From a bacterium 1XD21-13 (GTDB lineage: Bacteria > Bacillota > Clostridia > Lachnospirales > Lachnospiraceae), in contig QZDX01000017.1 in assembly GCA_009917555.1 (NCBI GenBank), positions 40,322-104,321 of the forward strand: a stretch of 64,000 nucleotides of DNA. The letters run 5' to 3'. The number at the start of each line of letters is the position of its first letter. Position 1 is the first letter of the stretch. Under the pieces are notes generated by a model that was not told where the DNA came from, searched no databases, and saw nothing but the letters and a program-made list of their open reading frames with translations. Below are positions 7,294-16,884 of this stretch, in pieces. The position numbers and the translations under genes are program-made.

Positions 7294-8775
7294 CTATTCC
7301 TTCCGAATCGTATACTCATCATACACCGTCCAGGAATCCACCAAATAGGTCCGCAGGTGCAATTCGTTATCCGTAATGTCAATCCGAATGGCAGAAGGCA
7401 CTCCCGGCTGTCCCTGGTATACAATACGTATCTCCTCCTCGATCTCATGGTACAGACATCCGCTGGAGGTTCCGCAGGTTACATACATCGTTCCCTCCGG
7501 ATTTGTTATGGTATCTCCCGGCGCATAATCATAATCATTTAAGGTCTCCATCTCCCGATTTACAAAAGCAGTCCGGGAATATGCATGATCATGGGCTGTC
7601 AGCACTAGATCAATATCATTATCAATGGTGATCCGGGCCAGGGACTCCTTGATGCTGCCGTTTCCGGAACCAGTCGTCCCTTTATATGCCGGATAATGCT
7701 GGACTAAAATCCGCCATTTTACCTCAGGATGCTCTGAGACAACCTGGGCCACATATGCCTCATGGACCTCAGGAGGCTGAATGGTGCTGCTGTTTAGGAC
7801 AATGAAAAGCACTTCATCCCGAATAAAGAAATAGTCACCGTCGGTGTCATACTGGCTTTGTCCCACATTGGAGCGATTGGGAACAAAAAAATGCTCGGAA
7901 AAATAGGGGCCGCCTGGATGCCCGTTTTCCTCAATGCTGTAATCATTTGCAACATCATGGTTGCCCACCACCGGTGCCAAAGGAATTTTATACAGGGACA
8001 AATGATCCAGAAACAAATCATAATGCTCCGGATTTCCAAAATCCGCCACCTGATCACCCAAATGGAATAAAAACCTTGCTTCCGGAACATAGCTGGTAAG
8101 CCTTGAGAGCACACTGTCCCATCGCTCCGCTGTCTGCTTAGGATCTTCCATCTCCGACTGTCCCACCTGGGCATCCGCCGTTACCAAAAAGGTAAGGCTT
8201 CCGGCGTCCTTTGGCGCCTGATATGTATATTCCGGAGACCATGCCTCATCATTGCCTACCCGATAGTGATAGGTCTCCCCTGGCAGCAGCCCGGTGATCT
8301 TTGCTTTGTTTACATAATATCCAGGCAGGGTTGCCGATGCCGCAAACTGGGCCTCAAAGCTTTTCACATTTCCGGCAGAATCCTTCCACTCTGCCTTGCC
8401 CTTTGCTCCGCTGGGGGAAAACCAATTGAGCAGCACCTCGTCCTCAGTCGCCCCCACCTCCATGGATAAGCATTTGATTGGTGTGGTACTCAAAAGAGGG
8501 GCGCTTGTATAATCTGGCAAAAATTCTGCCAGCCTTGTCGCCTCATCCGGTTCCTCTTCTGGTTCCTCCGGCTCTACTGTTGGTTCCGGTTCCTCCACCG
8601 GCTCCGGATCTTTTATTTCCTCCTTTGGCGGCTGTTCATCCGCTATTTCCTGTTTTGGCGGCTGCTCCCTGGAATTGGTGCTTTTCAGCTTCCATGCTCC
8701 CAAAAACACCAGCACCAGTAAAATCAGTGATGTAAACACCACCCTTGCATTGTTCCTTCTCTTCCTTTTTTTCAT
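7294..8775 (-). CDS. membrane-anchored metallophosphoesterase with purple-acid-phosphatase-like N-domain
   Basis: This 493-residue protein begins with a short cytoplasmic basic stretch and one transmembrane segment (VVFTSLILLVLVFLGAW). A Pro/Glu-rich linker (~40-85) follows, then a fibronectin-like domain like that of purple acid phosphatases (~95-185). The calcineurin-like catalytic domain has VTADAQVG, FHLGDQVADFG, VVGNHDVAND, VQHYPAY and LTAHDHAYSRT, which together give the usual dimetal ligands. It is probably extracellular, anchored to the membrane, and hydrolyses phosphate esters. GGAG lies 9 bases before the ATG. It lies downstream of truA, separated by a hairpin. Confidence 0.9.
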   Translation of the reverse strand: MKKRKRRNNARVVFTSLILLVLVFLGAWKLKSTNSREQPPKQEIADEQPPKEEIKDPEPVEEPEPTVEPEEPEEEPDEATRLAEFLPDYTSAPLLSTTPIKCLSMEVGATEDEVLLNWFSPSGAKGKAEWKDSAGNVKSFEAQFAASATLPGYYVNKAKITGLLPGETYHYRVGNDEAWSPEYTYQAPKDAGSLTFLVTADAQVGQSEMEDPKQTAERWDSVLSRLTSYVPEARFLFHLGDQVADFGNPEHYDLFLDHLSLYKIPLAPVVGNHDVANDYSIEENGHPGGPYFSEHFFVPNRSNVGQSQYDTDGDYFFIRDEVLFIVLNSSTIQPPEVHEAYVAQVVSEHPEVKWRILVQHYPAYKGTTGSGNGSIKESLARITIDNDIDLVLTAHDHAYSRTAFVNREMETLNDYDYAPGDTITNPEGTMYVTCGTSSGCLYHEIEEEIRIVYQGQPGVPSAIRIDITDNELHLRTYLVDSWTVYDEYTIRKE

Positions 8776-8836
8776 AATCCTTGTCTCCTAATGTCTCAAG
8801 CGAACGTGCTTGCATGTTCATTTGAGCCATAAACTC

Positions 8837-8863
8837 AAGATTGAAAATTCTATTTTCAATCTT
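8837..8863 (-). terminator. hairpin after truA
   Basis: AAGATTGAAAAT and ATTTTCAATCTT (12-bp arms, 3-base loop) surround the truA stop codon. There is no T-run, so termination is uncertain; it could act on mRNA stability between truA and the phosphoesterase gene. Confidence 0.4.
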
Positions 8864-9617
8864 TTACTCCATTTTTTGAATACTCTACTCTCCAAAGGCA
8901 AAGCCCCTGGGCCGGCGCCAGAGGTCCTGCCAAGCTCCGCTCCCGAGCCTCCAAAAGCTGCGGCATTTCCTCCCACCCTCGTTTTCCCAACCCTACCTCC
9001 AGAAGTGTTCCAACCAGAATCCGAACCATATGATACAGAAAGCCATTTCCCGTAAAGGTAAAACGTACCTCCTGTCCAAGCTGCTCGATCTCAATACGTT
9101 CCAGGGTGCGGACCGTAGATTTTTTCATCCGCTTATTTGCGCAGAACCCGCGGAAATCATGGGTGCCGCAGAGCAAAGGCGCCGCCTGCCGCATCCTCTC
9201 CAGATCCAGAACCTCACTCATCTGGTACAGATATTTTCTCTCAAACACATTGGGTATGTCACTATTCCAGACGCGATAAACATAGGTTTTCCGAAGAGCA
9301 TGAAGCCGGCTATGAAAGCGGGGCTCTACCTCCCTCACCTCCAAAACAGCAATATCCTCCGGTAAGAATTGATTGAGCCTGCGTAATAGCTCGTCGCAGG
9401 AAATCAGGCTCTCTGTGTGAAAATTGGCCCTCTGCCCTGCCGCATGGACGCCGGCATCTGTTCTTCCTGACCCCTGAAGCTCAATGGGCTCTCCCAGCAT
9501 ACGCTCCAGTACCTTTGTAAGCTTGCCCTGAATGGTCTGCTCCGTATTCACCTGGCTCTGCCAGCCATTGTAGCGTGTTCCGTCATATTGTATCAAAAGT
9601 AAAAGATTCCTCATCAA
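8856..9617 (-). CDS. truA: tRNA pseudouridine synthase A
   Basis: This 253-residue enzyme isomerises uridines 38-40 of tRNA anticodon arms. It opens with LLIQYDGTRYNGWQSQ. The catalytic motif GSGRTDAGVHAAGQ (around residue 50) contains the active-site aspartate. FTGNGFLYHMVRILVGTL near residue 200 is the other family signature. Length is normal. No ecf or rplM genes, its common partners, are adjacent. Confidence 0.97.
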   Translation of the reverse strand: MMRNLLLLIQYDGTRYNGWQSQVNTEQTIQGKLTKVLERMLGEPIELQGSGRTDAGVHAAGQRANFHTESLISCDELLRRLNQFLPEDIAVLEVREVEPRFHSRLHALRKTYVYRVWNSDIPNVFERKYLYQMSEVLDLERMRQAAPLLCGTHDFRGFCANKRMKKSTVRTLERIEIEQLGQEVRFTFTGNGFLYHMVRILVGTLLEVGLGKRGWEEMPQLLEARERSLAGPLAPAQGLCLWRVEYSKNGVKD

Positions 9618-9638
9618 AGTCCCTTCCCAAGAAGCCCT

Positions 9639-10511
9639 TTACCGCTTCATCTCTTTTCGGATCCATTCCTCCGACTTTTTAAGCCGCTGCCTTAGCTCCG
9701 CCTCATGCTCCTGGCCCACAGCCCTTTTCATCCACTCATATTCGTCCAGAAGCCCCTGTCCATGAGGTACCAGATAGGCTCCCGAATCACTGCCAAGGCC
9801 AAGCCTTGCGCCCTTGGCAAAGGCATAGTCTACCGCCTCCATCTGCCGGTCCAGGATCTGCTTCACCTGCTCGTCCGGAAAGCGTCCGCAGCCCAATAAA
9901 TTACCTGTGGGAGCCAGTGTGGGCACCCATATGGTATTGCTATCTGCCAAAAGCATCAGGGTATCCTGCTCCAGATAATTCCCATGCTCCAGGGTATCCA
10001 CCCCTGCCGTAAGAGCAGCCCGAACCGTCTTGTCCCCATTTCCGTGGGCCATGACCTTCATACCCTCCTCATGGACAATGTGAATCATCTCCCGAATCTC
10101 CTCCCCTGACACTCCCTCCTCCGAGAGCACACCAAAGGCATCAAAGGACATGATTCCGCTGATCATAATCTTGATAAAGTCTGCCCCTTCCCTTTTGGCC
10201 CTCTGTATCAACCCTTCATATTCTCCCCAGTCGGTAAAGGCATGTCCCACGATTCCCCCGTAGTGCCCTTTTTTATGAATGGCAAATATAGGTGTACGGT
10301 AATCAATTCCATACTCCGGCGCAAGCTCCTTTGCCCTCCCGGAGACGCCCAGGGCGTCCCCTCCATCCCGAACAAAGGTGATTCCAAGCTCCCTCCACCT
10401 CTGAAAATGCATATGGATAACCGTCTCATCCACCTTATTTTTATGCAGGCTCACTGCCTCCTTATAATTTTTCCCATTCATAATGATATGGGCATGACAT
10501 TCTCCAAGCAT
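9639..10511 (-). CDS. amidohydrolase-family metal-dependent hydrolase
   Basis: This 290-residue protein shows the amidohydrolase TIM barrel with ligands in order: ECHAHI near the N-terminus, a candidate bridging lysine in DFIKIMISG (~117), MAHGNG (~155), LEHGNY (~176) and GLGSDSGAY (~245). It lacks most of the small beta-sandwich domain that usually precedes the barrel, so it begins almost directly at the HxH motif. This is seen in several short clostridial members. The substrate cannot be read; imidazolonepropionase- and prolidase-like amidohydrolases are the closest resemblances. It lies 21 bases upstream of truA and could be cotranscribed. Confidence 0.85.
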   Translation of the reverse strand: MLGECHAHIIMNGKNYKEAVSLHKNKVDETVIHMHFQRWRELGITFVRDGGDALGVSGRAKELAPEYGIDYRTPIFAIHKKGHYGGIVGHAFTDWGEYEGLIQRAKREGADFIKIMISGIMSFDAFGVLSEEGVSGEEIREMIHIVHEEGMKVMAHGNGDKTVRAALTAGVDTLEHGNYLEQDTLMLLADSNTIWVPTLAPTGNLLGCGRFPDEQVKQILDRQMEAVDYAFAKGARLGLGSDSGAYLVPHGQGLLDEYEWMKRAVGQEHEAELRQRLKKSEEWIRKEMKR

Positions 10512-10692
10512 TCCTTTTCCCTTATATCCTCTTTCTCTTGAGCAGCATACTCCGTATCGTATGCCTTACAGGTATTCCATTCACGCATACCCCTTCAGGA
10601 TGGTGTCGTTATCCGTAGTTTAATACAAATCATTTTTAAAAGCAATCTCTTTCCCTCTATATTAAAGGTTTATTAAGATTCCCTCTTTCGGA

Positions 10693-11763
10693 TCATAATT
10701 CTCTCATATCATAAATACGATGCCATTCCTTTGTAGCATCATCCCGAACACACTCACTTCGATTTCGGTAAAGGAATCTGATGATTTGATAGCAGTCAAT
10801 CCAGATCTCGGAGGCTCCCTCCTTCTGTGATTCATCAAAAATCAGCTGGATCCCCAAATGCAGATGGGTCTGATCGATATTATTCACATCCTCCTTGGTG
10901 CTGTAGCCGGTGTGCCCCATATAGCCGATCACGTCCCCGGCCTGAACCTCACTTCCCTCCTCTAAATCCAATGCGTAAGGAAAGCCCTGGCGCAGATGCG
11001 CATAGTAATAATAGCGCTTTTTGTCAAAGCTGCGGATGCCGATCCGCCAGCCTCCATACTGATTCCACCCAAGAGCCTCCACATAGCCGGACTCTACTGC
11101 GATGATCGGTGTACCTACCTGCCCCATCATATCGTGTCCCAGATGCTTCCGTCGGTATCCATAGCTTCGCGACACCCCAAAATCATCATAGTCACTGTAG
11201 GGAAATCCCTTTGCAATAGGAAGAAATGCCTTCAAGCCATACCGTTTTTCCCAAATCAAAGGCTCCTCGGCGGCTCCCTCTCCCTCCCTCGGCTCTGCGG
11301 CCTTGGACGGAACCTGAATCTCATACTCTCCCACCATACCGCCCAGAACCGCTGTATATGCCTCCAGATAATAGTCATAGAATTTCATGCCCTCTGTCAG
11401 CTCCTCTACGGTTTTCCCCTCTGTCAACTGCATGGCCGCCTCCTCCAGATAAGCATTTGCCTGCTTTTCATTGGAAAAGTCTCCTCCTGTCCTGGCCGCT
11501 GTGTAGGCCAAAAGCTCAATCCAATTGATATGTACGTCCTCACCAAAGGTATCCCTGTCATATTCATAGGCTTTTCCCAGCGCTTCTGCAGACACCTGAA
11601 AATCCACCCATTTGATAAATGTTCCTGCCTGCTCTCCCGCCTCCGCTGCTGTAGATGACAGACAGTGCACCTCTCTGTTTTGATAAGCATAGACAGCGGA
11701 CAGCCCTGCCAAAAGCAGTGCCTCCAAAAGAATCAATCTTCTGAAAATTTTCTCATTTTTCAT
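10693..11763 (-). CDS. membrane-anchored M23 (LytM) peptidase-like protein
   Basis: This 356-residue protein has an N-terminal membrane anchor (LILLEALLLAGLSAVYAY). A helical region follows that resembles the clostridial lytic-enzyme stalk, then a C-terminal M23 domain from ~195. LGHDMMGQVGTPIIAVESGY and THLHLGIQL carry the zinc-binding histidine pattern of the family (HxxxD and HxH). The first motif reads KHLGHDMMG, so metal binding looks possible. The likely role is peptidoglycan cross-bridge cleavage or a structural cell-wall function outside the membrane. An insertion between the conserved strands (SQKEGASEIWID) gives it a longer C-terminus than minimal M23 proteins. Confidence 0.87.
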   Translation of the reverse strand: MKNEKIFRRLILLEALLLAGLSAVYAYQNREVHCLSSTAAEAGEQAGTFIKWVDFQVSAEALGKAYEYDRDTFGEDVHINWIELLAYTAARTGGDFSNEKQANAYLEEAAMQLTEGKTVEELTEGMKFYDYYLEAYTAVLGGMVGEYEIQVPSKAAEPREGEGAAEEPLIWEKRYGLKAFLPIAKGFPYSDYDDFGVSRSYGYRRKHLGHDMMGQVGTPIIAVESGYVEALGWNQYGGWRIGIRSFDKKRYYYYAHLRQGFPYALDLEEGSEVQAGDVIGYMGHTGYSTKEDVNNIDQTHLHLGIQLIFDESQKEGASEIWIDCYQIIRFLYRNRSECVRDDATKEWHRIYDMREL

Positions 11764-11840
11764 AAAAAATTGCGCTCTTTTTCATTATTTCATTTTATTC
11801 AAATAATCTGGAAAAAAGACCCTGGAAAGCTCAAATTTTG

Positions 11841-11869
11841 TTGACAGCATTTCCCGTTTATGATAATCT
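11841..11869 (+). promoter_or_regulatory. promoter of cold-shock gene
   Basis: TTGACA (11841-11846), a 17-base spacer and TAATCT (11864-11869). The transcript would have a 5' untranslated region of about 50 nt before the gene at 11925. Confidence 0.65.
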
Positions 11870-11924
11870 ATTACTGTTGCTGTTATGCAACGAGACACTT
11901 TTTAATATTTTCGGAGGTATCGCA

Positions 11925-12122
11925 ATGCAAGGTACAGTTAAGTGGTTCAACAATCAAAAGGGTTACGGCTTCATTTCTGACGAGCAGGGAAACGATGTAT
12001 TTGTACATTACTCCGGCATCACCATGGATGGTTTCAAGTCTCTTGAAGAGGGGCAGGCTGTTGAATTTGATGTTGTAGACGGTGCAAAGGGACCGCAGGC
12101 TACGAATGTAACCAGAGTTTAA
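11925..12122 (+). CDS. cold-shock protein
   Basis: This 65-residue single cold-shock domain binds single-stranded RNA/DNA and acts as an RNA chaperone. It contains RNP1 (KGYGFISDE) and RNP2 (DVFVHYSGI). The ATG at 11925 is preceded by TCGGAGG at correct distance. A longer frame upstream lacks these signals, so the short form is correct. An intrinsic terminator follows about 80 bases later. Confidence 0.96.
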   Translation: MQGTVKWFNNQKGYGFISDEQGNDVFVHYSGITMDGFKSLEEGQAVEFDVVDGAKGPQATNVTRV

Positions 12123-12202
12123 TCAGCCTAATTATCCATGCGTCTTATTTCAATAAATCGCATTATGAAAAAGATAAAAGCAACTGGTTAAAGCAGAATT
12201 AA

Positions 12203-12244
12203 AGGAGTCGTTTTGGCAGTTATCTGTCAGGACGGCTCTTTTTC
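12203..12244 (+). terminator. intrinsic terminator after cold-shock gene
   Basis: GAGTCGTTTTGGCAG pairs (with G-T wobbles) with CTGTCAGGACGGCTC, followed by TTTTT. Confidence 0.75.
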
Positions 12245-12333
12245 TATCCTCTGTCAATCAAAAAATTCTTTTCTTTTCCAGGAATTCTGCTATAATAGAC
12301 TTCGTATTTTATAAAATGTAAGAGGAGATTATT

Positions 12334-13344
12334 ATGGAGCATTTATACATACCAAAGGACTATCAGTCCGAGCTAAGTCTGTATGATACCCAGGTTGCCA
12401 TCAAGACGGTAAAGGATTTTTTCCAGCAAAGCCTGGCAGAGCAATTGTACCTTCTGCGTGTTTCCGCACCTCTCTTTGTCATTCCGGAGTCCGGATTGAA
12501 CGACAATCTGAACGGTGTGGAGCGCCCTGTGACCTTCGGCATTAAGGAGCAGTCGGAGCGGCCCGTAGAGATTGTCCATTCCCTTGCAAAATGGAAGCGC
12601 AACGCCTTAAAGCAATACGGCTTTCATATTGGAGAGGGCCTGTATACGGACATGAATGCCATCCGCCGGGATGAGGACACGGACAATATCCACTCCATCT
12701 ATGTGGATCAGTGGGATTGGGAAAAAATTATTCTGAAAGAGGATCGAAACCTGGATTATCTGAAGGAAACGGTGCGAAAGATTTATAAGGCATTGAAGAA
12801 AACAGAAAAATATATGTCCATCCGTTATGATTACATTGAGGAAATTCTGCCCAGAGATATTTTCTTTATCTCCACCCAGGAGCTGGCGGATCTTTATCCG
12901 GACAAAACACCAAAGGAGCGGGAGGATCTGATTGCCAAGGAGAAGGGCGCTGTCTTTCTTATGGAGATTGGCGATAAGATGGCAGACGGAAAGCCCCACG
13001 ACGGCCGGGCCCCGGACTATGATGACTGGCATTTGAATGGTGATATCATTGTATGGTATCCCGTTCTCGGGCACGCGCTGGAGCTCTCCTCCATGGGAAT
13101 CCGCGTGGATGAGGAAGCCCTGACCCGCCAGCTGGCTCTGGCAGGCTGTGAGGAGCGGGCTAAGCTGCCCTTCCAGAAGGCGATTCTGGATCAGAAGCTG
13201 CCCTACACCATAGGAGGCGGAATCGGACAGTCCCGCATCTGTATGTTTTATCTGCGCAAGGCCCACATTGGAGAGGTACAGGTATCCATCTGGCCCGAGG
13301 AGGTGCGCAAAAATGCCAAGATGCATGGCGTGACACTGTTGTAG
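12334..13344 (+). CDS. asnA: aspartate-ammonia ligase (asparagine synthetase A)
   Basis: This 336-residue enzyme makes asparagine from aspartate, ammonia and ATP. It has the class II tRNA-synthetase fold. Recognisable stretches are [63 protein letters not shown] and the ATP-site end [12 protein letters not shown]. Length matches the family (~330). AGAGGAG precedes the ATG. A TATAAT at 12291-12296 probably drives it; the -35 is weak and there is no room for a T-box leader. Confidence 0.97.
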   Translation: MEHLYIPKDYQSELSLYDTQVAIKTVKDFFQQSLAEQLYLLRVSAPLFVIPESGLNDNLNGVERPVTFGIKEQSERPVEIVHSLAKWKRNALKQYGFHIGEGLYTDMNAIRRDEDTDNIHSIYVDQWDWEKIILKEDRNLDYLKETVRKIYKALKKTEKYMSIRYDYIEEILPRDIFFISTQELADLYPDKTPKEREDLIAKEKGAVFLMEIGDKMADGKPHDGRAPDYDDWHLNGDIIVWYPVLGHALELSSMGIRVDEEALTRQLALAGCEERAKLPFQKAILDQKLPYTIGGGIGQSRICMFYLRKAHIGEVQVSIWPEEVRKNAKMHGVTLL

Positions 13345-13354
13345 CATCCGGTAT

Positions 13355-13390
13355 TCCATTACTGTTCACGTTTTGCGGAGCAGTAATGGA
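13355..13390. terminator. inverted repeat between convergent asnA and methyltransferase genes
   Basis: TCCATTACTG (13355-13364) and CAGTAATGGA (13381-13390) are perfect complements between converging genes. There is no strong T-run. Confidence 0.45.
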
Positions 13391-13418
13391 TAGCCAATCT
13401 GTTCATCCTTTGGTCTTT

Positions 13419-14798
13419 TCAATTCTTACGCAGTCCCTTGGGATAATGATTCTTCACCAGTCCCCCGGCCTGCTTGCCCCAGCCGATGGAATATCCGTCC
13501 ACCAGCATAAGCTGCCAGCCCTTTTTCCCCTCTCCTTCAAAAACGGTGCCCTTTAAATATTCCTCAGCCTCCGGTACACCCATAGAACAGCAGGCAGCGG
13601 CCTCCAAAGGCTTCAGGGCCAACGCCAGCGCATGGGCAGGCTCGAACCGGTTCTTTTTTATCGTCCCAAGATGGAGCCCCGGACGCAGTACCTTGAGGCC
13701 CTTTAAGGGAAATGTCTCCGGCAAAAGATACAACTGGTCTCCAAACAGTACCGGAACTCCCGGAAGCTCACAGCGGAGAAATTCTCTCTCAAATTCCTTG
13801 TACAACCTCCACAGGTCCCGATCCACGGACTGCATCCTGACCCTCGTGGCTGTTTTTTTCTCTTCAGGGGCCGTCTCTCCAGCCTTCTCAAGAACTGCCA
13901 CATAATGTCCTTCCCCCTCCAGCTTGTGGGGCCAGAGCCGGCAGGTATCCGCTATCTCTGCTCCGCCTCCCACCCACTCCGGTCTTCCCTGGGAAAATTT
14001 TCCATAATCCTCATTTCTCTGGCGCACCCCTTTTACCGAAAAGTCCGGATGCCCCTCCAAAAATGTATGAATACTTCCCTCATTTTCCTCCGGGGAAAAG
14101 GTACATGTGGAGTACACCAGAGTCCCGCCTGGGCGCAGCATATCACAGGCATCCTCCAAAATCTCCTGCTGGCGCCTGGCACACATCAGCACATTCTCCG
14201 GGCTCCACTGGCGGATCGCTTCCTCCTCCTTTCGAAACATTCCCTCACCGGAGCAGGGTGCATCCACCACAATCCGATCAAAATATGCAGGGAAACGATC
14301 TGCCAGGCTCTTTGGCCTCTCATTGATCACCACGCAATTTCGGATTCCCATGCGCTCTACATTGGAAGCAAGAATCTTTGCCCGAACCGGATGGATCTCA
14401 TTGGAAACCAGAAGCCCCTCTCCCTTCATGGATGCGGCCAGATGGGTGGTCTTTCCTCCTGGCGCTGCACAGAGATCCAGCACACGCTCCCCAGGTCTCG
14501 CATCTGCAAGAGAACCAACTGCCATAGCACTTGGTTCCTGCATATAATACAGGCCAGCCTCATGGTAGGGATGCTTCCCCGGCCTGTCTTCCTTTCCATA
14601 ATAAAATCCGTCCTCTGCCCAGGGAACCTGGCACAGTGAAAAGGGGGCCAGTTTTAAAAATTCTTCCGATGGGATTTTGAGGGTATTCACCCGAAGAGCC
14701 TGGGCAGGCTCTCCTTCCCAGCTCTTTGAAAAAGCCTCATATTCCTCTCCCAGCAGATGCTCCATCCGTTCTTTAAATTCCTGTGGCAGTGTTCCCAT
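13419..14798 (-). CDS. RsmF/RsmB-type 16S rRNA (cytosine-C5) methyltransferase
   Basis: This 459-residue SAM-dependent enzyme belongs to the NOL1/NOP2/Sun family. Motifs are VLDLCAAPGGKTTHLAASM (SAM site, ~105), IVVDAPCSGEGMFRK (motif IV, catalytic cysteine, ~190) and LVYSTCTFSPEENEG (motif VI, second cysteine, ~240). A C-terminal extension (~300-459) resembles the RNA-binding part of YebU/RsmF. It likely modifies a cytosine in 16S rRNA; the exact position is inference. It lies downstream of an RlmI-like gene in the same direction, suggesting an rRNA-modification operon. Confidence 0.92.
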   Translation of the reverse strand: MGTLPQEFKERMEHLLGEEYEAFSKSWEGEPAQALRVNTLKIPSEEFLKLAPFSLCQVPWAEDGFYYGKEDRPGKHPYHEAGLYYMQEPSAMAVGSLADARPGERVLDLCAAPGGKTTHLAASMKGEGLLVSNEIHPVRAKILASNVERMGIRNCVVINERPKSLADRFPAYFDRIVVDAPCSGEGMFRKEEEAIRQWSPENVLMCARRQQEILEDACDMLRPGGTLVYSTCTFSPEENEGSIHTFLEGHPDFSVKGVRQRNEDYGKFSQGRPEWVGGGAEIADTCRLWPHKLEGEGHYVAVLEKAGETAPEEKKTATRVRMQSVDRDLWRLYKEFEREFLRCELPGVPVLFGDQLYLLPETFPLKGLKVLRPGLHLGTIKKNRFEPAHALALALKPLEAAACCSMGVPEAEEYLKGTVFEGEGKKGWQLMLVDGYSIGWGKQAGGLVKNHYPKGLRKN

Positions 14799-14823
14799 CT
14801 TCTACTCCTTTTCTTCTGACCGC

Positions 14824-16026
14824 TTACTTTTCCTCGCACACCTGGAAAATGTAGAACTTTAAATAATAGGATTCCTCCGCCGCCCACAAAATCGGGTGAT
14901 CCGGTGCCTGGGTTCGGTACTCCACCTGGCGCAGACGCTTATGAACACTTTTTGCTGCCTGATGGATGGTCTGAGTAAAAAGCTCATAGGTCATAAAATG
15001 AGAACAGGAGCAGGTAGCCAGAAAGCCTCCGTCCTTCACAAGCTTCATGCCGCGCATATTGATTTCCCGGTAGCCCTTCACCGCATTTTTAACGGAATTC
15101 CGAGATTTTGTAAAGGCAGGAGGGTCCAGAATCACCACATCAAAGCGTTCCCCCTTCTCCTCAAGCTCCGGCAAAAGGTCAAAGACATCGGCACAGAGAA
15201 AATGCACCCGATCCCCTAGATGGTTTAGATCCGCATTCTTGCGGGCCTGCTCCACACCCAGTTCTGAGGCATCCACCCCCAGAACCTCCCTGGCTCCGGC
15301 AATTCCCGCATTGAGGGCAAAGGAGCCCGTATGGGTAAAGCAGTCCAGCACCCTGGCATCCTTGCAAAGCCTCTGAACGGCTAAGCGGTTATACTTTTGA
15401 TCCAGAAAAAAACCTGTCTTTTGGCCTTCCTCCACATCTACCAGATAGCGGACATCATTTTCCACAATCTCTACATTGGTGTCAAAGGGCTCCCCAAGAA
15501 AGCCCTTATGACGCTCCATTCCCTCCTTTTCCCGCTCCTTTGCATCGCTCCGCTCATAGACACCGCGAATCTCAATCCCGTCCTGTGCCAAAATCTCCTT
15601 TAAAAGCCTTAGCAGGGTCTCCTTCATCCTATCAATTCCAAGAGCCAGGGACTGAACCACCAGAATGTCCGCGAACTTGTCCACCACAAGCCCTGGCAGG
15701 AAGTCTGCCTCCCCAAAGATCAGACGGCAGCTCCTGGTATCTACGGTACGCTTCCGATAGTCCCAGGCATTCTGAAGGCGCACACGGAGGAAGTCTTCAT
15801 CAATCTCCTGATCCTTCCTGCGTGTCATCATGCGGATTCGAATCTTGGAATGGGGGTTGATAAAACCTCTGCCCAGGCAGTAGCCGTCAAAGTCGCGAAC
15901 CAGCACCAGGTCACCTGCCTCAAAGCTTCCCATGACGGAGGCAATTTCATTGTCATAAATCCACAGACCGCCTGCCTTCAGAAAGCGACCCTCTCCCTTT
16001 TTCAGATTGACTACTGCGTGTTCCAT
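14824..16026 (-). CDS. RlmI-like class I rRNA (cytosine-C5) methyltransferase
   Basis: This 400-residue protein has an N-terminal PUA domain (VNLKKGEGRFLKAGGLWIYD and following) and a C-terminal Rossmann methyltransferase. RVLDCFTHTGSFALNAG (~220) is the SAM loop. VILDPPAFTKSRN (~290) is motif IV, and ATCSCSHFMTYELF (~340) holds the cysteine pair. This architecture is RlmI/YwbD, which methylates 23S rRNA. The gene ends 25 bases before the RsmF-like gene and the two are probably cotranscribed. Confidence 0.92.
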   Translation of the reverse strand: MEHAVVNLKKGEGRFLKAGGLWIYDNEIASVMGSFEAGDLVLVRDFDGYCLGRGFINPHSKIRIRMMTRRKDQEIDEDFLRVRLQNAWDYRKRTVDTRSCRLIFGEADFLPGLVVDKFADILVVQSLALGIDRMKETLLRLLKEILAQDGIEIRGVYERSDAKEREKEGMERHKGFLGEPFDTNVEIVENDVRYLVDVEEGQKTGFFLDQKYNRLAVQRLCKDARVLDCFTHTGSFALNAGIAGAREVLGVDASELGVEQARKNADLNHLGDRVHFLCADVFDLLPELEEKGERFDVVILDPPAFTKSRNSVKNAVKGYREINMRGMKLVKDGGFLATCSCSHFMTYELFTQTIHQAAKSVHKRLRQVEYRTQAPDHPILWAAEESYYLKFYIFQVCEEK

Positions 16027-16119
16027 CTATGTCTCCTTTTCCATTCTTCCAATTACTAAGTAATTCGTATGCCAACCGGTCAGAGTCTGTTCAAAATCCG
16101 ACAGGTATATTGGCATGTC

Positions 16120-16761
16120 CTAATTTTCCACGCCGTTTTTGGCGCAGATATCCTTTACGCAGCACTTGTCACAGTAGGGCTTTGTCCGGGCCGTACACAC
16201 ATCACGGCCATGATATACCAAGCGATGACAGAAATCACTCCCCTCCTCCGGGGGAATCAGCTTCCAGAGAGCCATTTCTACCTTCTTGGGGTCCTTGCAG
16301 TTGTCTATCAGACCCATGCGGTTTGTAAGGCGGATACAGTGGGTATCTGTCACGATAGCGGGCTTTCCGAATACGTCGCCCATGATCAGATTGGCGCTTT
16401 TCCGGCCTACGCCCGGAAGCTTTAAAAGCTCCTCAAAGGTATCGGGGATATTTCCCCCGTACTGTTCCATAAGGATCTTCATGCAGGCGCTGATGTCCCT
16501 GGCTTTGCTGTGCCCCAGGCCGCAGGGCTTTACGATGGCCTCGATGTCCTCCACCGGGGCTTCTGCCAGTGATTTCACATCGGGGTACTTTTTGTAGAGG
16601 TCCTTTACGACTACATTTACCCGGGCGTCCGTACACTGAGCAGCCAGGCGCACACTTACCAGAAGCTTCCACGCCTGGTTGTAATCCAGGGTACAGCCTG
16701 CGTCGGGGTATTCCTTTTTTAATCTGGCTATCAGCTCCAGAGCCAATTCTTCTTTTGTCAT
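16120..16761 (-). CDS. nth: endonuclease III
   Basis: This 213-residue base-excision repair glycosylase/AP lyase acts on oxidised pyrimidines. The helix-hairpin-helix LLKLPGVGRKSANLI carries the catalytic lysine; VTDTHCIRLTNR supplies the catalytic aspartate. The C-terminal 4Fe-4S cluster motif is C-TARTKPY-C-DK-C-CVKDI-C. This is C-x7-C-x2-C-x5-C, one residue longer in the first gap than the classical C-x6-C. It is a solitary gene; 93 bases separate it from the RlmI-like gene. Confidence 0.95.
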   Translation of the reverse strand: MTKEELALELIARLKKEYPDAGCTLDYNQAWKLLVSVRLAAQCTDARVNVVVKDLYKKYPDVKSLAEAPVEDIEAIVKPCGLGHSKARDISACMKILMEQYGGNIPDTFEELLKLPGVGRKSANLIMGDVFGKPAIVTDTHCIRLTNRMGLIDNCKDPKKVEMALWKLIPPEEGSDFCHRLVYHGRDVCTARTKPYCDKCCVKDICAKNGVEN

Positions 16762-16884
16762 AGTGTTTTCCTTCCTCTCTAAGCAGCCATGATTCTGCCG
16801 TGTATGGTATCTACTAAATATGTTATAAACGTAATATTCTGTCCAAATAAAGACATCATATCATACGCGTCAAATGGAGACTTT

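Noticed and set aside
11730..11760. CodY-like AATCTTCTGAAAATTTT in the M23 gene start
   Set aside because: It has several mismatches to the CodY box and lies within coding sequence; AT-rich sequence gives such matches by chance.
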